The position numbers were made by a program, and so were the translations under genes. Positions 16,870-25,875 of a stretch of DNA of 64,000 bases are shown here, piece after piece (the stretch's first letter is position 1; the number at the start of each line of letters is the position of its first letter). The notes under the pieces are model-generated. The model was not told where the DNA came from and did not search any database. It saw only the letters and a list, made by a program, of their open reading frames with translations. Source of the DNA: Nostoc foliaceum FACHB-393 (GTDB taxonomy: Bacteria > Cyanobacteriota > Cyanobacteriia > Cyanobacteriales > Nostocaceae); NCBI RefSeq assembly GCF_014698505.1, contig NZ_JACJTD010000001.1, positions 124,001 to 188,000 of the forward strand, given 5' to 3'.

Positions 16870-18597
16870 TTACAGATTTAAGGCGTTAATCACTCCATAA
16901 CCCCATTTGTCATCAAATGTGCCTGCGGGTTTTCCAGGAATAGCACTATTTTTACGTAGCAAGTCTTTCACAGCAACCGGATCAAGTTTCGGATCTCGCT
17001 GCAACAGCAGTGCCACTAACCCACTAACAAAGGGTGTGGCCATACTTGTACCAGCCATTACCACAAACTTAGAATTAATCATCGATGAGCGGTCAAAACT
17101 GGCATCGGCGGAAAGCGTGGAAACAATCATTGCTCCTGGTGCTGCTACATCAGGCTTGTGCCCATCAGTGCGTAGAGGCCCTTCACTACTGAATTCCGAA
17201 ACAGTATGCAATTCTAAGCCCATTTCTCGCACTTGGTTATCAATATCTGTGTACTTAGTTCTAGTAGTATAGGCGGCAACTGTAATTGCACTACTGGCGG
17301 CTCCTGGCGAACCAATTTTTACCGCATCCTTGACACTTTTACCTGTGAAAAACACTGAGGAACTGTCATCTAGTGTCCAGACATCTAAACGTGTGTCAGT
17401 TGAAGAAGTGTTGCGGACTCGTAGCTGCCAAACACCTCCCATTACTTGTGAGGGCCCGATACCACGGATTTGCACAAAGAAATTATGGTCGCTATTGGCT
17501 TGGTCTGGCCCTGGTGTCGCTAATTGCACCCGTGCATCTGGTAACTGGTAATCTTGTGCGGGATTGTCGTCAGTAATTATTTTTTGGAAGGGGGTGACAA
17601 AACCGTTAGGACTCCGCACAGATACTTCCAATTCGCTGTCTTTGGAATACCAAGCGTTTAACCAAACTATGCCTACTTGATTCAAAGGAACATTAAAGCG
17701 CATACCACGAGTGCGTCCGCTGGGTATCGTCGCTTGACCATGAATATTGGCGTTCCCTTCGTTACCCGCAGCACAGCAAACAATTCTTCCAGGGCCAGTT
17801 TCGGCGTCGATAACTTTGGATAAAGAATCGCTACCATCATGGGCATCAGCATGTCCACCCAAGCTGAGATTCACCACTGCTGGTCGTCCCAACTCTCTAG
17901 CAATTCGGAAAATGTAACGGACACCATCAGCAATGTGGGCATCCTGTAAATCTGACCTGATAACAACTAATTCCGCTTCTGGTGCAACACCGCCATAGCT
18001 AGCATCGTCACCGACCGCAATTCCCGCAACGTGAGTACCATGACCACTAGTATCTTGAGAAACTGTTAGTTGCGCTCCCGTAAATTCAGCCCCATAGCCG
18101 CCTTCCGCCACTCCTGGCCCTGGTAGTGTTTGATCCCAAATGCGTAAAATTCGTCCAGCAAAGGCGGGATGTTTCGGATCAATACCACTGTCTATAATGC
18201 CGATAATTACTCCTTTACCAGTCAATCCGGTTTGGTTCTTGAACTCCGGTAGTTTGACTGTTCCCAGTGCAGTGTCCATCCTCAAATGAAGTTTGCGTGA
18301 TGGCTTAATTCGTTGAATCACATCTTCTTCAGATAAGACATCTAAACTATCTAATGGTAAGAAAGCCGTCCGCACACTCCCAGAGTTTTGATTGACTTCA
18401 ATATTATATTGTGAGAGATAACTCAAGTCTGCATCAGGATCGCAGTAGATAAAAACGACGCTCTTAGTTGGCTTTACTGGGCTTTTGTGGGCAATGATAC
18501 CAAGCGATCGCTTGTGTGTAACTAAAGCTTGATCTCCTTCATGTTGATAGTCTTGAAATGCCAAAAGTAGTCCGGGAGAAAGTTTTTCGTGTCTCAT
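16870..18597 (-). CDS. Subtilisin-like serine protease (S8 family)
   Basis: A 575-residue S8 protease with the catalytic triad in order: Asp136 in GIIDSGID, His186 in SGHGTHVAG, Ser518 in GTSMATPFVSG. The oxyanion Asn lies in CCAAGNEGN. About 125 residues precede the catalytic domain and hold a prodomain-like block (SVVFIYCDPD ... IKPSRKLHL), but no signal peptide is seen, so the enzyme may be cytoplasmic or exported by another route. Between His and Ser there is an extra beta-rich insert (about 300-415), as in larger bacterial subtilases. A 99-residue protein resembling the prodomain is encoded 1.7 kb away. The lectin gene converges on its 3' end. Confidence 0.9.
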   Translation of the reverse strand: MRHEKLSPGLLLAFQDYQHEGDQALVTHKRSLGIIAHKSPVKPTKSVVFIYCDPDADLSYLSQYNIEVNQNSGSVRTAFLPLDSLDVLSEEDVIQRIKPSRKLHLRMDTALGTVKLPEFKNQTGLTGKGVIIGIIDSGIDPKHPAFAGRILRIWDQTLPGPGVAEGGYGAEFTGAQLTVSQDTSGHGTHVAGIAVGDDASYGGVAPEAELVVIRSDLQDAHIADGVRYIFRIARELGRPAVVNLSLGGHADAHDGSDSLSKVIDAETGPGRIVCCAAGNEGNANIHGQATIPSGRTRGMRFNVPLNQVGIVWLNAWYSKDSELEVSVRSPNGFVTPFQKIITDDNPAQDYQLPDARVQLATPGPDQANSDHNFFVQIRGIGPSQVMGGVWQLRVRNTSSTDTRLDVWTLDDSSSVFFTGKSVKDAVKIGSPGAASSAITVAAYTTRTKYTDIDNQVREMGLELHTVSEFSSEGPLRTDGHKPDVAAPGAMIVSTLSADASFDRSSMINSKFVVMAGTSMATPFVSGLVALLLQRDPKLDPVAVKDLLRKNSAIPGKPAGTFDDKWGYGVINALNL

Positions 18598-18697
18598 TTT
18601 TACCTCAAATTAAATTTATTGGCTGAAAGGAAAGTAGCGATTATAAGTGGATAAGCCGCTCTGGAATTAACTCAAACTATGTATTTTTTCGCTTTGA

Positions 18698-18749
18698 TTA
18701 TTTGATGCGACTATAGTTATCTATCTTTTAAATAGATAACATCAAATAA
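18698..18749. repeat. Nested fold-back element upstream of the subtilase
   Basis: The outer arms TTATTTGATG/CATCAAATAA (18698-18707, 18740-18749) and inner arms GTTATCTAT/ATAGATAAC (18716-18724, 18732-18740) form a two-part stem. It lies in the 600-base gap (18598-19197) between divergent genes. The rest of that gap is AT-rich and no gene is seen in it. Confidence 0.6.
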
Positions 18750-19197
18750 GCTTAGGGGGCGGTAATTTATTCCTAAGACAATTGCTAATTCATAACTCAT
18801 ATTCTTGAATTATGTCTCCCTCATAGTGATTTTCTGTGGCTCATGAGACATCTTTGAGCAGCCGCATCTCAGAATTAACCAAGACTGGGGTCATTGGGTA
18901 ATTTTATGAAGCTATTAAACTAATCCAGTATCTGCCTAAATCATTACGGAAAAAGATCAGAAAATAAAATTAAGAATAATTAAGTAATAAATAAAAAAGA
19001 TAAATTTAATCAATATTAAATACTCAAATAATTTGTAGCCAAAATAGTTAAGACTGATAACATTTGCGTATAAAGTAGCAGGAGACAGACTAAATCGCTA
19101 ATGACTACTGGCAAATGACAGATTCTCTATCATAAGTAAGAGCCATAAAGAAGCTAATATTTGCAACGATCGCTTCTGAAGGCACAAAAAGTTATTC

Positions 19198-20664
19198 ATG
19201 CAAATTCAAACACCAGACTGGGTAAAGCACGCTGTTTTCTACCAAATCTTTCCAGACCGCTTTGCCAGAAGCAAAAAGCCACGCAAACGGCTGTTGCACG
19301 AAGCTCGTTGGGAAGATTGGGACGCTATGCCAACACTCCAGGGTTATAAAGGCGGCGATTTATGGGGCATCATGGAGGGTTTAGACTACATCCAGGATTT
19401 GGGGATTAACGCGATTTATTTCACACCCATCTTTCAATCCGCCAGTAATCACCGCTATCATACCCACGATTATTACCAAGTTGACCCGATGTTAGGGGGC
19501 AACGAGGCCTTTAAGGAATTGCTAGATGCAGCCCATCAACGGAATATCAAAGTTGTTCTGGATGGGGTGTTTAACCATTCCAGCCGTGGTTTTTTCTTTT
19601 TCCACGACGTTTTAGAAAATGGCCCCCATTCGCCTTGGGTAAATTGGTTCAAAATAGAAGGCTGGCCGCTTTCACCATACAATGGGGAATTCCCCGCCAA
19701 CTATGTGGGTTGGGGGGGAAATCGCGCCTTGCCAGAATTTAACCACGACAATCCAGAAGTACGAGAATACATTATGGAAATTGCCGAATATTGGCTTAAA
19801 TTAGGCATTGACGGTTGGCGATTAGATGTACCATTTGAAATAAAAACTCCTGGCTTTTGGCAGGAATTCCGCGATCGCACTAAAGCCATCAATCCCGAAG
19901 CTTACATTGTGGGCGAAGTGTGGGGAGATTCGCGCGAGTGGTTGGATGGAACGCAATTTGACGGGGTGATGAATTATCTATTTGCTGGGCCAACAATTGC
20001 CTTTGCGGCTGGCGATCGCGTAGTCTTAGAACAAGTCCAAAGCCGTGACTATCAACCCTACCCACCCTTATTTGCTGCCGAGTACGCCACCAAAATTCAA
20101 GAAGTACTGCAACTTTACCCTTGGGAAATTCAGCTAACTCAACTCAATTTGCTAGCAAGTCACGATACCGCCAGATTAATGACCATTGCAGGCGGCGATA
20201 TAGCCAGTGTAGAATTGTCAACTCTACTGCTACTAACCTTTCCCGGTGCCCCCAGCATTTACTATGGTGATGAAGTTGGCTTACTTGGTGCTATAGATCC
20301 AGACTCACGTCGTGGCTTTCCCTTAGAAGCGAACTGGGATCAAGAAATTTTCAATACTCACCGTCAATTAATTGCCCTGCGCCAAACTTACCCAGCCTTA
20401 CGCACAGGTGATTACAAAGTCCTCCATGCTCAAGGACAACTTTACATCTTTGCGCGAACCTTGGGGACAGAAGAATTGATAATTGCCGTCAACGCTGGCA
20501 CAAGTTCGGCAACAGCGAATGCAGATGTCGTAAGTTTGCGTACTCAACCCAACAAGTTGTTATATGGCACTGCTGAAGTTGAGTGGAATGGTGAAGGAGA
20601 AACTCACCAGTTGTCATTAACTCTTCCCTCACGCAGTGGCTGCATCCTGGGAGTGGGGAGATGA
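19198..20664 (+). CDS. GH13 alpha-amylase family enzyme (neopullulanase/cyclomaltodextrinase-like)
   Basis: A 488-residue glycoside hydrolase family 13 enzyme with an intact active site: nucleophile Asp210 in GWRLDV, acid/base Glu240 in VGEVWG, and Asp323 in SHDTAR. The first lines (WVKHAVFYQIFPDRFARSKK) and DGVFNHSSRGF resemble the neopullulanase/cyclomaltodextrinase group (GH13_20). The separate N-terminal beta domain of that group is absent, so this is a short form: (beta/alpha)8 barrel plus C-terminal beta domain. It has no signal peptide, so it should act on cytosolic maltodextrin or glycogen fragments, in line with glgC and the debranching enzyme nearby. Its 3' end runs into a GGGAGATGA repeat, so the last residues are probably not functional. 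Confidence 0.87.
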   Translation: MQIQTPDWVKHAVFYQIFPDRFARSKKPRKRLLHEARWEDWDAMPTLQGYKGGDLWGIMEGLDYIQDLGINAIYFTPIFQSASNHRYHTHDYYQVDPMLGGNEAFKELLDAAHQRNIKVVLDGVFNHSSRGFFFFHDVLENGPHSPWVNWFKIEGWPLSPYNGEFPANYVGWGGNRALPEFNHDNPEVREYIMEIAEYWLKLGIDGWRLDVPFEIKTPGFWQEFRDRTKAINPEAYIVGEVWGDSREWLDGTQFDGVMNYLFAGPTIAFAAGDRVVLEQVQSRDYQPYPPLFAAEYATKIQEVLQLYPWEIQLTQLNLLASHDTARLMTIAGGDIASVELSTLLLLTFPGAPSIYYGDEVGLLGAIDPDSRRGFPLEANWDQEIFNTHRQLIALRQTYPALRTGDYKVLHAQGQLYIFARTLGTEELIIAVNAGTSSATANADVVSLRTQPNKLLYGTAEVEWNGEGETHQLSLTLPSRSGCILGVGR

Positions 20665-20727
20665 GGGAGATGAGGGGGATGAGGATAATAACCAATGCCC
20701 AATGCCCAATGCCCCATCCCCCATGCA
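20640..20727. repeat. Low-complexity repeat block (GGGAGATGA and CCCAATGC units)
   Basis: Tandem GGGAGATGA-like units (20652-20688) followed by CCAATGCCCAATGCCCAATG units (from 20692). The same CCCAATGC/GGCATTGGG sequence type appears within the debranching enzyme (8988-9013) and after the SH3 gene (46614-46640). It spans the 3' ends of the converging GH13 and fasciclin genes. Confidence 0.65.
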
Positions 20728-21147
20728 TTACCTTCCCGCCACCATTGCAGGCATCAACACCGCATCAATAATATGGATCACGCCATTGTCTGTCAAAATA
20801 TCTGTTTTGATGACATTGGCGTTATTCACCTTAATTTTGCCGTCGACAGACTCAATCGCTACAATTGATCCCTCAAACGTCTCTGCCTCATTAATCTGTA
20901 CCAAATCATCAGACCGAACATCCCCACTAGCGACATGATACGCTACAATTTTCTGGAGCTTGGGGATGTCTTGTAGTAGAGAATCTAAAGTTCCCTCTGG
21001 CAGATTGGCAAAGGCTTCGTCAGTTGGTGCAAATAGGGTGAAAGAACCAGGACTCTTTAGAGTTTCTATGAGATTTGCAGCTTTAGCAGCCTTCACCAGG
21101 GTATTGAAGTTTCCCGCATTGATAGCAGTTTCTACAAGGTCAGCCAT
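20728..21147 (-). CDS. Fasciclin (FAS1) domain protein
   Basis: A 139-residue protein made of one FAS1 domain: MADLVETAINAGNFNTLVKA at the start, the H1 box FTLFAPTDEAFANLP, a YHV motif in IVAYHVASG, and the H2 box GVIHIIDAVLMP at the end. FAS1 domains mediate adhesion, usually outside the cell; this one has no signal peptide, as in many short cyanobacterial FAS1 proteins. The gene is convergent with the GH13 gene and divergent from rpoZ (157-base gap). Role inferred from the domain only. Confidence 0.88.
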   Translation of the reverse strand: MADLVETAINAGNFNTLVKAAKAANLIETLKSPGSFTLFAPTDEAFANLPEGTLDSLLQDIPKLQKIVAYHVASGDVRSDDLVQINEAETFEGSIVAIESVDGKIKVNNANVIKTDILTDNGVIHIIDAVLMPAMVAGR

Positions 21148-21304
21148 AAGGGTGTGTAACTTTAGTCAGGTAATATTATAAGTAACTTATATTGACTAAA
21201 ACACTCTCAACCTCTATCAAGAGAGAGGTTGCTAGCGATTAAATACACAGCGGCAGATTTATCAGTACTGCTACACTGGGGAATGACCCCAAGAACCACT
21301 GATT

Positions 21305-21541
21305 ATGCTAAAGCGTTCTAAGTTCGAGACAACTCAGTCTCAGATTATGCACCGTGCTGAGGATCTGATTAGTGCAGCCTCAAATCGTTACCGCATTACG
21401 GTTCAGGTGGCAAATCGTGCTAAACGTCGGCGTTATGAAGACTTTGAAAGTAACGAAGATGCAATGATGAAGCCAGTACTAAGGGCAATTATCGAAATGT
21501 CCGATGAATTAACTCAGCCAGAAATTATTGGCGAACTATAA
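21305..21541 (+). CDS. rpoZ: RNA polymerase omega subunit
   Basis: A 78-residue cyanobacterial-type omega subunit. It begins [20 protein letters not shown], followed by [21 protein letters not shown] and [14 protein letters not shown]. Omega binds the beta' subunit and helps RNA polymerase assembly and, in cyanobacteria, sigma-factor recruitment. A hypothetical secreted protein follows 23 bases downstream in the same direction and may share the transcript. Confidence 0.94.
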   Translation: MLKRSKFETTQSQIMHRAEDLISAASNRYRITVQVANRAKRRRYEDFESNEDAMMKPVLRAIIEMSDELTQPEIIGEL

Positions 21542-21564
21542 GAAAAGGCTTTAGAGAAGGTAGG

Positions 21565-22173
21565 ATGAGCAAAAATTTATCGTTCATTCAACCCCTACTC
21601 AAACCCTGGCAGACACTCACTGCCTTAATGGTGGTGGGTGTAATTATTTTGGGTTCAGGGGTGAGCAAATCAATACATACAAGTTTATTTAGCATCCAAC
21701 CTGCATACGCTCAAAGAATCACTCCTAGCGATGTTTGGCAGGTTGTATATCAGCAGTTGCCAGATTTACCACGAGAAAATCAGTATATCAGCAAAGAAAA
21801 TGGGAAAGTTGCCGAAAACAACACCCTAGTAAATCGCCTGATTAGATATCACATTTATACCAAAGGGCGGGCCCCAATTTATCGCTTCGATTGGAAGCTG
21901 ACTTTAGCTGATTACCTAGGTGCGAATGAAATTATGTATGATACTCCCTATCCAGGGTATGATACACTATGGGAAAATCCGATGGAAGGCGATCGCAAAG
22001 CCATCACCCGTCTCACCCGCAGTCAACGAGATGCCTTAGTGCAAGTCTTAGTCAATATATTTAATCCGAGTTCCCAAAATACCCTATCCCCTAACCCCAA
22101 TACTGCACCCAATCCTAATACATCAACTACCCCACAGCCACCTCAACGAGGAGGTGCTGAACTACTGAAATGA
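21565..22173 (+). CDS. Conserved cyanobacterial exported protein, function unknown
   Basis: A 202-residue protein. An N-terminal hydrophobic segment (LTALMVVGVIILGSGVSKSI) and a following SIQPAYAQ indicate export with cleavage after AYAQ, around residue 49. The mature part (about 50-170) contains DVWQVVYQQLPDLPRENQYI and a RLTRSQRDALVQVLVNI helix. It ends in a low-complexity Asn/Pro/Thr tail. No catalytic motif is recognised. It lies 23 bases after rpoZ. Confidence 0.75.
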   Translation: MSKNLSFIQPLLKPWQTLTALMVVGVIILGSGVSKSIHTSLFSIQPAYAQRITPSDVWQVVYQQLPDLPRENQYISKENGKVAENNTLVNRLIRYHIYTKGRAPIYRFDWKLTLADYLGANEIMYDTPYPGYDTLWENPMEGDRKAITRLTRSQRDALVQVLVNIFNPSSQNTLSPNPNTAPNPNTSTTPQPPQRGGAELLK

Positions 22174-22243
22174 CCAAACCCAGAGTCCAAAATCTTCTTT
22201 TATGTTCCTCTGTGTTAAACCTCTGCGTTTAAAAAACTAAGCT

Positions 22244-22609
22244 ATGGAACGCGTTGTAAAAACCGGATTTGGCTGGCGTATTGGCTGGAACCCTGATGCA
22301 CCTGAGTTTAAAGGTTTAGTGGGTACAGATGATTGGGCAATTGAGTTAACCGAAGCCGAGTTGAATGATTTTTGCCGTCTACTGGCACAGCTAGCAGATA
22401 CCATGAAGCAACTCGCAACTGAATTAATGGAGGAGGAAAAAATTGCTTGTGAAGCCGAAAGCGATTTATTATGGATGGAGGTAGAAGGCTATCCTAATGA
22501 TTACAGTCTGCGCTTAATCTTGAATACAGGGCGATGTGTAGAGGGTAAATGGGATGCTTCTGCTATTCCAGATTTGCTGCAAGCTACTGGGATGCTTAAG
22601 GTTTTTTAA
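22244..22609 (+). CDS. DUF1818 family protein
   Basis: A 121-residue protein of a family found in cyanobacteria and chloroplast-bearing lineages (DUF1818). It starts MERVVKTGFGWRIGWNPDA, continues with WAIELTEAELNDFCRLLAQL and an acidic ME-EEK stretch, and ends with RCVEGKWDASAIPDLLQA. Soluble, with no known activity. It follows the exported protein gene by 70 bases and precedes tRNA-Pro. Confidence 0.82.
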   Translation: MERVVKTGFGWRIGWNPDAPEFKGLVGTDDWAIELTEAELNDFCRLLAQLADTMKQLATELMEEEKIACEAESDLLWMEVEGYPNDYSLRLILNTGRCVEGKWDASAIPDLLQATGMLKVF

Positions 22610-22659
22610 ATTTACCTCTTGATTATCCTAAAGTTTTGCTATATGATAGTAATTCTGAC

Positions 22660-22733
22660 CGGGGCGTAGCGCAGCTTGGTAGCGCGCCACTTTGGGGTAG
22701 TGGAGGTCGTGGGTTCGAATCCCGCCGCTCCGA
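22660..22733 (+). tRNA. tRNA-Pro (GGG)
   Basis: A full cloverleaf: acceptor CGGGGCG/CGCTCCG (22660-22666, 22726-22732, one G-T pair), D-arm GCGC/GCGC, anticodon stem CCACT/AGTGG with loop TTGGGGT (anticodon GGG at 22694-22696), T-arm GTGGG/CCCGC with TTCGAAT, and discriminator A at 22733. CCA is not encoded. Confidence 0.95.
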
Positions 22734-23033
22734 TTGATGATAAGCCATGCCTGCTAGTCTTTTTAAAAGATTGGCAGGTTTTTCAATGATGTATGTAAGA
22801 CGATACCAGATCCTGAGCACAAAATTATTCCAAAACTTCACTACAAATAATAATTGGAATTGGCACAGATAGTGTAGATAAACTATTATTCAGCCATTTG
22901 TGCATATTATTTTGTCGGTAAATTTGCACTAATTGATTAAACAATTACTGAACGATGAAATCATTAAGTCTCAGTATATTTAACTCTTGTTTGATTACTT
23001 GAGTCATAGAACTGCGAAATGCTTTTTCTAAAA

Positions 23034-23118
23034 TCAGGAATTACGCAAAAACCCTCTACAACTCTTATTACTTGGCGCACTTGGCGGTTCGTTTTTTCAT
23101 GATTTTGCGTAACTCCTA
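23034..23118. repeat. Inverted repeat with AGGAGTTACGCAAAA-type arms
   Basis: The left arm AGGAATTACGCAAAA (from 23035) and right arm TTTTGCGTAACTCCT (23104-23118) are near-perfect complements around about 55 bases. AGGAGTTACGCA elements recur in cyanobacterial genomes. The rest of the 22734-23385 gap holds a small minus-strand frame (23116-23271) and AT-rich sequence. Confidence 0.6.
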
Positions 23119-23271
23119 TAAAATATTGACTTCACCTTTTAGTTTTTCGTCTGTGATTGATTTAAAAAATATTCTCTTATTCGCACCACCAAATATTAAT
23201 AACAAAGGTTTATCCGTCAGTTCATTAGCAACTGCATCAGTCAATTTTCGGCGAGAAAGTTCTTTATTCAC
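23116..23271 (-). CDS. Possible small protein or gene remnant
   Basis: A GTG-started frame of 51 codons with a protein-like composition: MNKELSRRKLTDAVANELTD, then KPLLLIFGGANKRIFFKSIT, then DEKLKGEVNIL. The alternating hydrophobic strand (LLLIF) followed by a glycine turn looks like real coding. No ribosome site is evident and the frame is closed just upstream, so it may be the end of a decayed gene. A plus-strand frame over the same bases has poorer composition. No family recognised. Confidence 0.35.
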   Translation of the reverse strand: MNKELSRRKLTDAVANELTDKPLLLIFGGANKRIFFKSITDEKLKGEVNIL

Positions 23272-23385
23272 TCGTTCTTAGTTCAATTGACTCCAAAACA
23301 ATTTTTTAAGAGAGGTCAGAGTGTATTGCATACAAAGGAGAAACGCTATAGGTAAGCTTGTAACGGGAAGGGAGTAATAATAAAA

Positions 23386-25176
23386 TTGCGTTCAGTCGGT
23401 GAATGCCCTAAAAAATTTGGTATGTTACTCATGCTCAGACGCTTACGCAGCCGTAAAATTTCCTCAGTGGCTATGCTTGCGCTTGTTATATGCTTTACTC
23501 TTGTAAGTGTGCGTTCATTTGGGCAAACAATTATGACATCAGCACCCCAACTGCTCACCGACCCATTTTTGCAACTGCCAACTGCAACCTCAGTGCGAGT
23601 AGTTTGGTTTACTGAGTTTGCTGGTGTTAATCACACAGTAACCTACGGTGAAAATCTTAAACAAACTGCTAAGGCAAATACTACCAAACTTACTCGCACT
23701 CGTGAAGACCAGGAGTCAAGAGTTGCAAACCAAACCAAAGACGGACAAGTTTATCAAAAACCAGTTCAGCGTAAAATTTGGCGACATGAGGCTGAAGTGA
23801 CTGGGTTAACTCCTGGCTTGCGGATAAACTATCGTGTCACGAGTGTGCGAGAAGACAACGAAACTGTTAGCAGTGATGTTTTTACCCTCGCAGCTACTCC
23901 CAAACCAGATACACCACTAAAAATTTTACTTACCTCTGACCATCAATTAAAGCCGATGACGGCGGCAAATCTGCAAAAGGTGGTAGAAACAGTTGGACGA
24001 GTCGATGGGGTGTGGTTTGCTGGTGATTTGGTAAATGTTAGCGATCGCGCCTCAGAATGGTTTGATGATAATAATGGTGGTGCATTGTTTCCTGGTTTAC
24101 AAGGTCGTGCTCAATATGACATGATGCACGACAGTGTTAAGACAACCTATACTGGTGGACAAATAATTCAACACGCACCCATGTTTACTTGCATTGGTAA
24201 TCATGAGGTGATGGGGCGATTTGCCAGGACAGGAAGTTTAAATGATGAATTTGATGATACAATCCCCCGTGTTGTTGCTCAAAAAATCTACCGGGACAAG
24301 TCTTTAATAGATAATTCTTTTAATACTAATACCTACGAAGAGATTTTCTCTTTACCAAAAAGTAAAGAGGGTGGAAAAAGGTATTATGCAGTCAGTTTTG
24401 GTGATGTACGTTTGGTAGTACTGTACGCTACGAATATGTGGCGGACTCCTAACTTAAGTGGAAAGGGTAGGGGTAGATATCGAGAAGCCGAAAAGGATTT
24501 AAATAATCCTGAAAATTGGGGTTATGGACAGTTGATTTATGAGCCAATTGCTAAAGGCAGCAAGCAGTATAATTGGCTAGAGGCAGAACTCAACAGCCCT
24601 GAGTTTAAACAAGCAAAATACAAAGTTGTGATGTTCCATCATCCACCCCACACTCTGGGCGATAATATAGTTCCTGCTTATACAGAACCAGTTCAAGTAA
24701 TTGAACGGGATGATAATAATATCAAAGCAGTGCGTTATGAGTACCCGAAAGACGCAGATTATATTATCCGCGATGTTGTCCCAATACTTGAAGCATCTGA
24801 TGTGCAATTGGTATTCTATGGGCATTCTCATTTGTGGAACCGCTTTGTTAGTTCCAGTGGAATGCACTTTCTGGAAACATCTAATGTGGGCAATACTTAC
24901 GGTGCTGCTTGGGGTGACAGAAAGCGAGAAGTGCCAATTGGATATAAAGAGAATTATGTTAAGCTTGGTGATCCTAATGGGTTAGAACCGATAGTACCAA
25001 CAATTGCCCCTTTGCTGGGCGATGATGGGAAGCCGATGCCTTATATTGCGAGTAATGATATTACGGTTTTTAGTATCTTTGATACAGGGACGGGTACGAT
25101 AAGTAGTTATCGTTTTGACACCCGCAAGCCTGATTCAGAAGTATTGAAGTTTGATGAATTTAAGTTGAATTCATAA
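23386..25176 (+). CDS. Purple-acid-phosphatase-like metallophosphoesterase
   Basis: A 596-residue exported metallophosphoesterase. After a signal-like segment (about 25-48: SSVAMLALVICFTLVSVRSF) comes a fibronectin-like N-terminal domain (DPFLQLPTATSVRVVWFTEF), as in purple acid phosphatases. The catalytic domain follows: TSDHQLK, WFAGDLVNV (GD motif), FTCIGNHEVM (GNHE motif), KVVMFHHPPHT and VFYGHSHLWNR (GHxH motif), a complete two-metal site. It probably releases phosphate from esters in the periplasm. The assigned TTG start at 23386 follows GGGAAGGGAG by 12 bases. ATG codons at 23422 and 23431 lie closer to the signal segment and are possible alternatives. Confidence 0.85.
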   Translation: MRSVGECPKKFGMLLMLRRLRSRKISSVAMLALVICFTLVSVRSFGQTIMTSAPQLLTDPFLQLPTATSVRVVWFTEFAGVNHTVTYGENLKQTAKANTTKLTRTREDQESRVANQTKDGQVYQKPVQRKIWRHEAEVTGLTPGLRINYRVTSVREDNETVSSDVFTLAATPKPDTPLKILLTSDHQLKPMTAANLQKVVETVGRVDGVWFAGDLVNVSDRASEWFDDNNGGALFPGLQGRAQYDMMHDSVKTTYTGGQIIQHAPMFTCIGNHEVMGRFARTGSLNDEFDDTIPRVVAQKIYRDKSLIDNSFNTNTYEEIFSLPKSKEGGKRYYAVSFGDVRLVVLYATNMWRTPNLSGKGRGRYREAEKDLNNPENWGYGQLIYEPIAKGSKQYNWLEAELNSPEFKQAKYKVVMFHHPPHTLGDNIVPAYTEPVQVIERDDNNIKAVRYEYPKDADYIIRDVVPILEASDVQLVFYGHSHLWNRFVSSSGMHFLETSNVGNTYGAAWGDRKREVPIGYKENYVKLGDPNGLEPIVPTIAPLLGDDGKPMPYIASNDITVFSIFDTGTGTISSYRFDTRKPDSEVLKFDEFKLNS

Positions 25177-25261
25177 CCAAGTCAGATAAGTACCAAAAGG
25201 GTCTCAGAGAGCATAGGCTAGGAATAGCCAGGAGACTTTTGGAAAATAAGCAACTTTCCAA

Positions 25262-25828
25262 TTATTTAGTTTGGTTTTTATTTTTAATCTGTCTGTAGAT
25301 AGATGCAATGTTGCGGGCATCATCAATGCCACGATGGTGTGTGCCTTTTAATTCTATCCCCAACTGATCAAGAGCCTGTGCCATGCCAAATTTTTTAGAC
25401 ACGCCAAGATATTCTGAAAATTCTTCTTTGATATTTATGTGTTTTGAAGTAAAAGGATAAGGGAAATTATGAAACGCACAATCTTGAATAAATTGCTTCT
25501 TGTCGTAATTGCCCCAAGAACAAAAAATATAATTGGGAAATAAATCAATCCATTCTTTGAAGCGAGAAATTACCTCTAGAAATTTTGGTGCTTTGTCAAC
25601 ATCTTGTTGCCGAATACTAGTTAATTCGGTGCAAAAGCCTGTCAGTTGCGGATGTCTCACAGGTTGAATGAATTGCTGAAATTCTGAATCAATTACCCAC
25701 GTTGTTCGATTTAGCATCACCGCGCCAATTTCGATGATTTCCATTTCATGACGGGGAATAGTCTTATTGTCACAGCAAGTAGCCTCCAGATCGACTATCA
25801 GATAATAGTGGGCTATTTTAGTTTCCAT
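25262..25828 (-). CDS. DEDDh 3'-5' exonuclease
   Basis: A 188-residue exonuclease of the ERI1/KapD-like RNase T group. The DEDDh residues are visible: VDLEAT (Asp, Glu) in Exo I, the FCSWGNYDKK region (Asp) in Exo II, and HRGIDDA (His, Asp) in Exo III. These enzymes trim single-stranded 3' ends of RNA or DNA using two metal ions. Length is that of the bare catalytic domain. The gene stands 47 bases downstream of a membrane-protein gene in the same direction. Substrate unknown. Confidence 0.85.
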   Translation of the reverse strand: METKIAHYYLIVDLEATCCDNKTIPRHEMEIIEIGAVMLNRTTWVIDSEFQQFIQPVRHPQLTGFCTELTSIRQQDVDKAPKFLEVISRFKEWIDLFPNYIFCSWGNYDKKQFIQDCAFHNFPYPFTSKHINIKEEFSEYLGVSKKFGMAQALDQLGIELKGTHHRGIDDARNIASIYRQIKNKNQTK

Positions 25829-25875
25829 ATTAAATATTAATGATAAATCATATCTACATTTAGAGAGATATGAAT

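Noticed and set aside
22623..22841. 72-residue minus-strand frame
   Set aside because: It lies antisense over tRNA-Pro and its product has no protein-like pattern.
23072..23281. 69-residue plus-strand frame
   Set aside because: It overlaps repeat sequence, and the opposite strand has better protein-like composition over the same bases.
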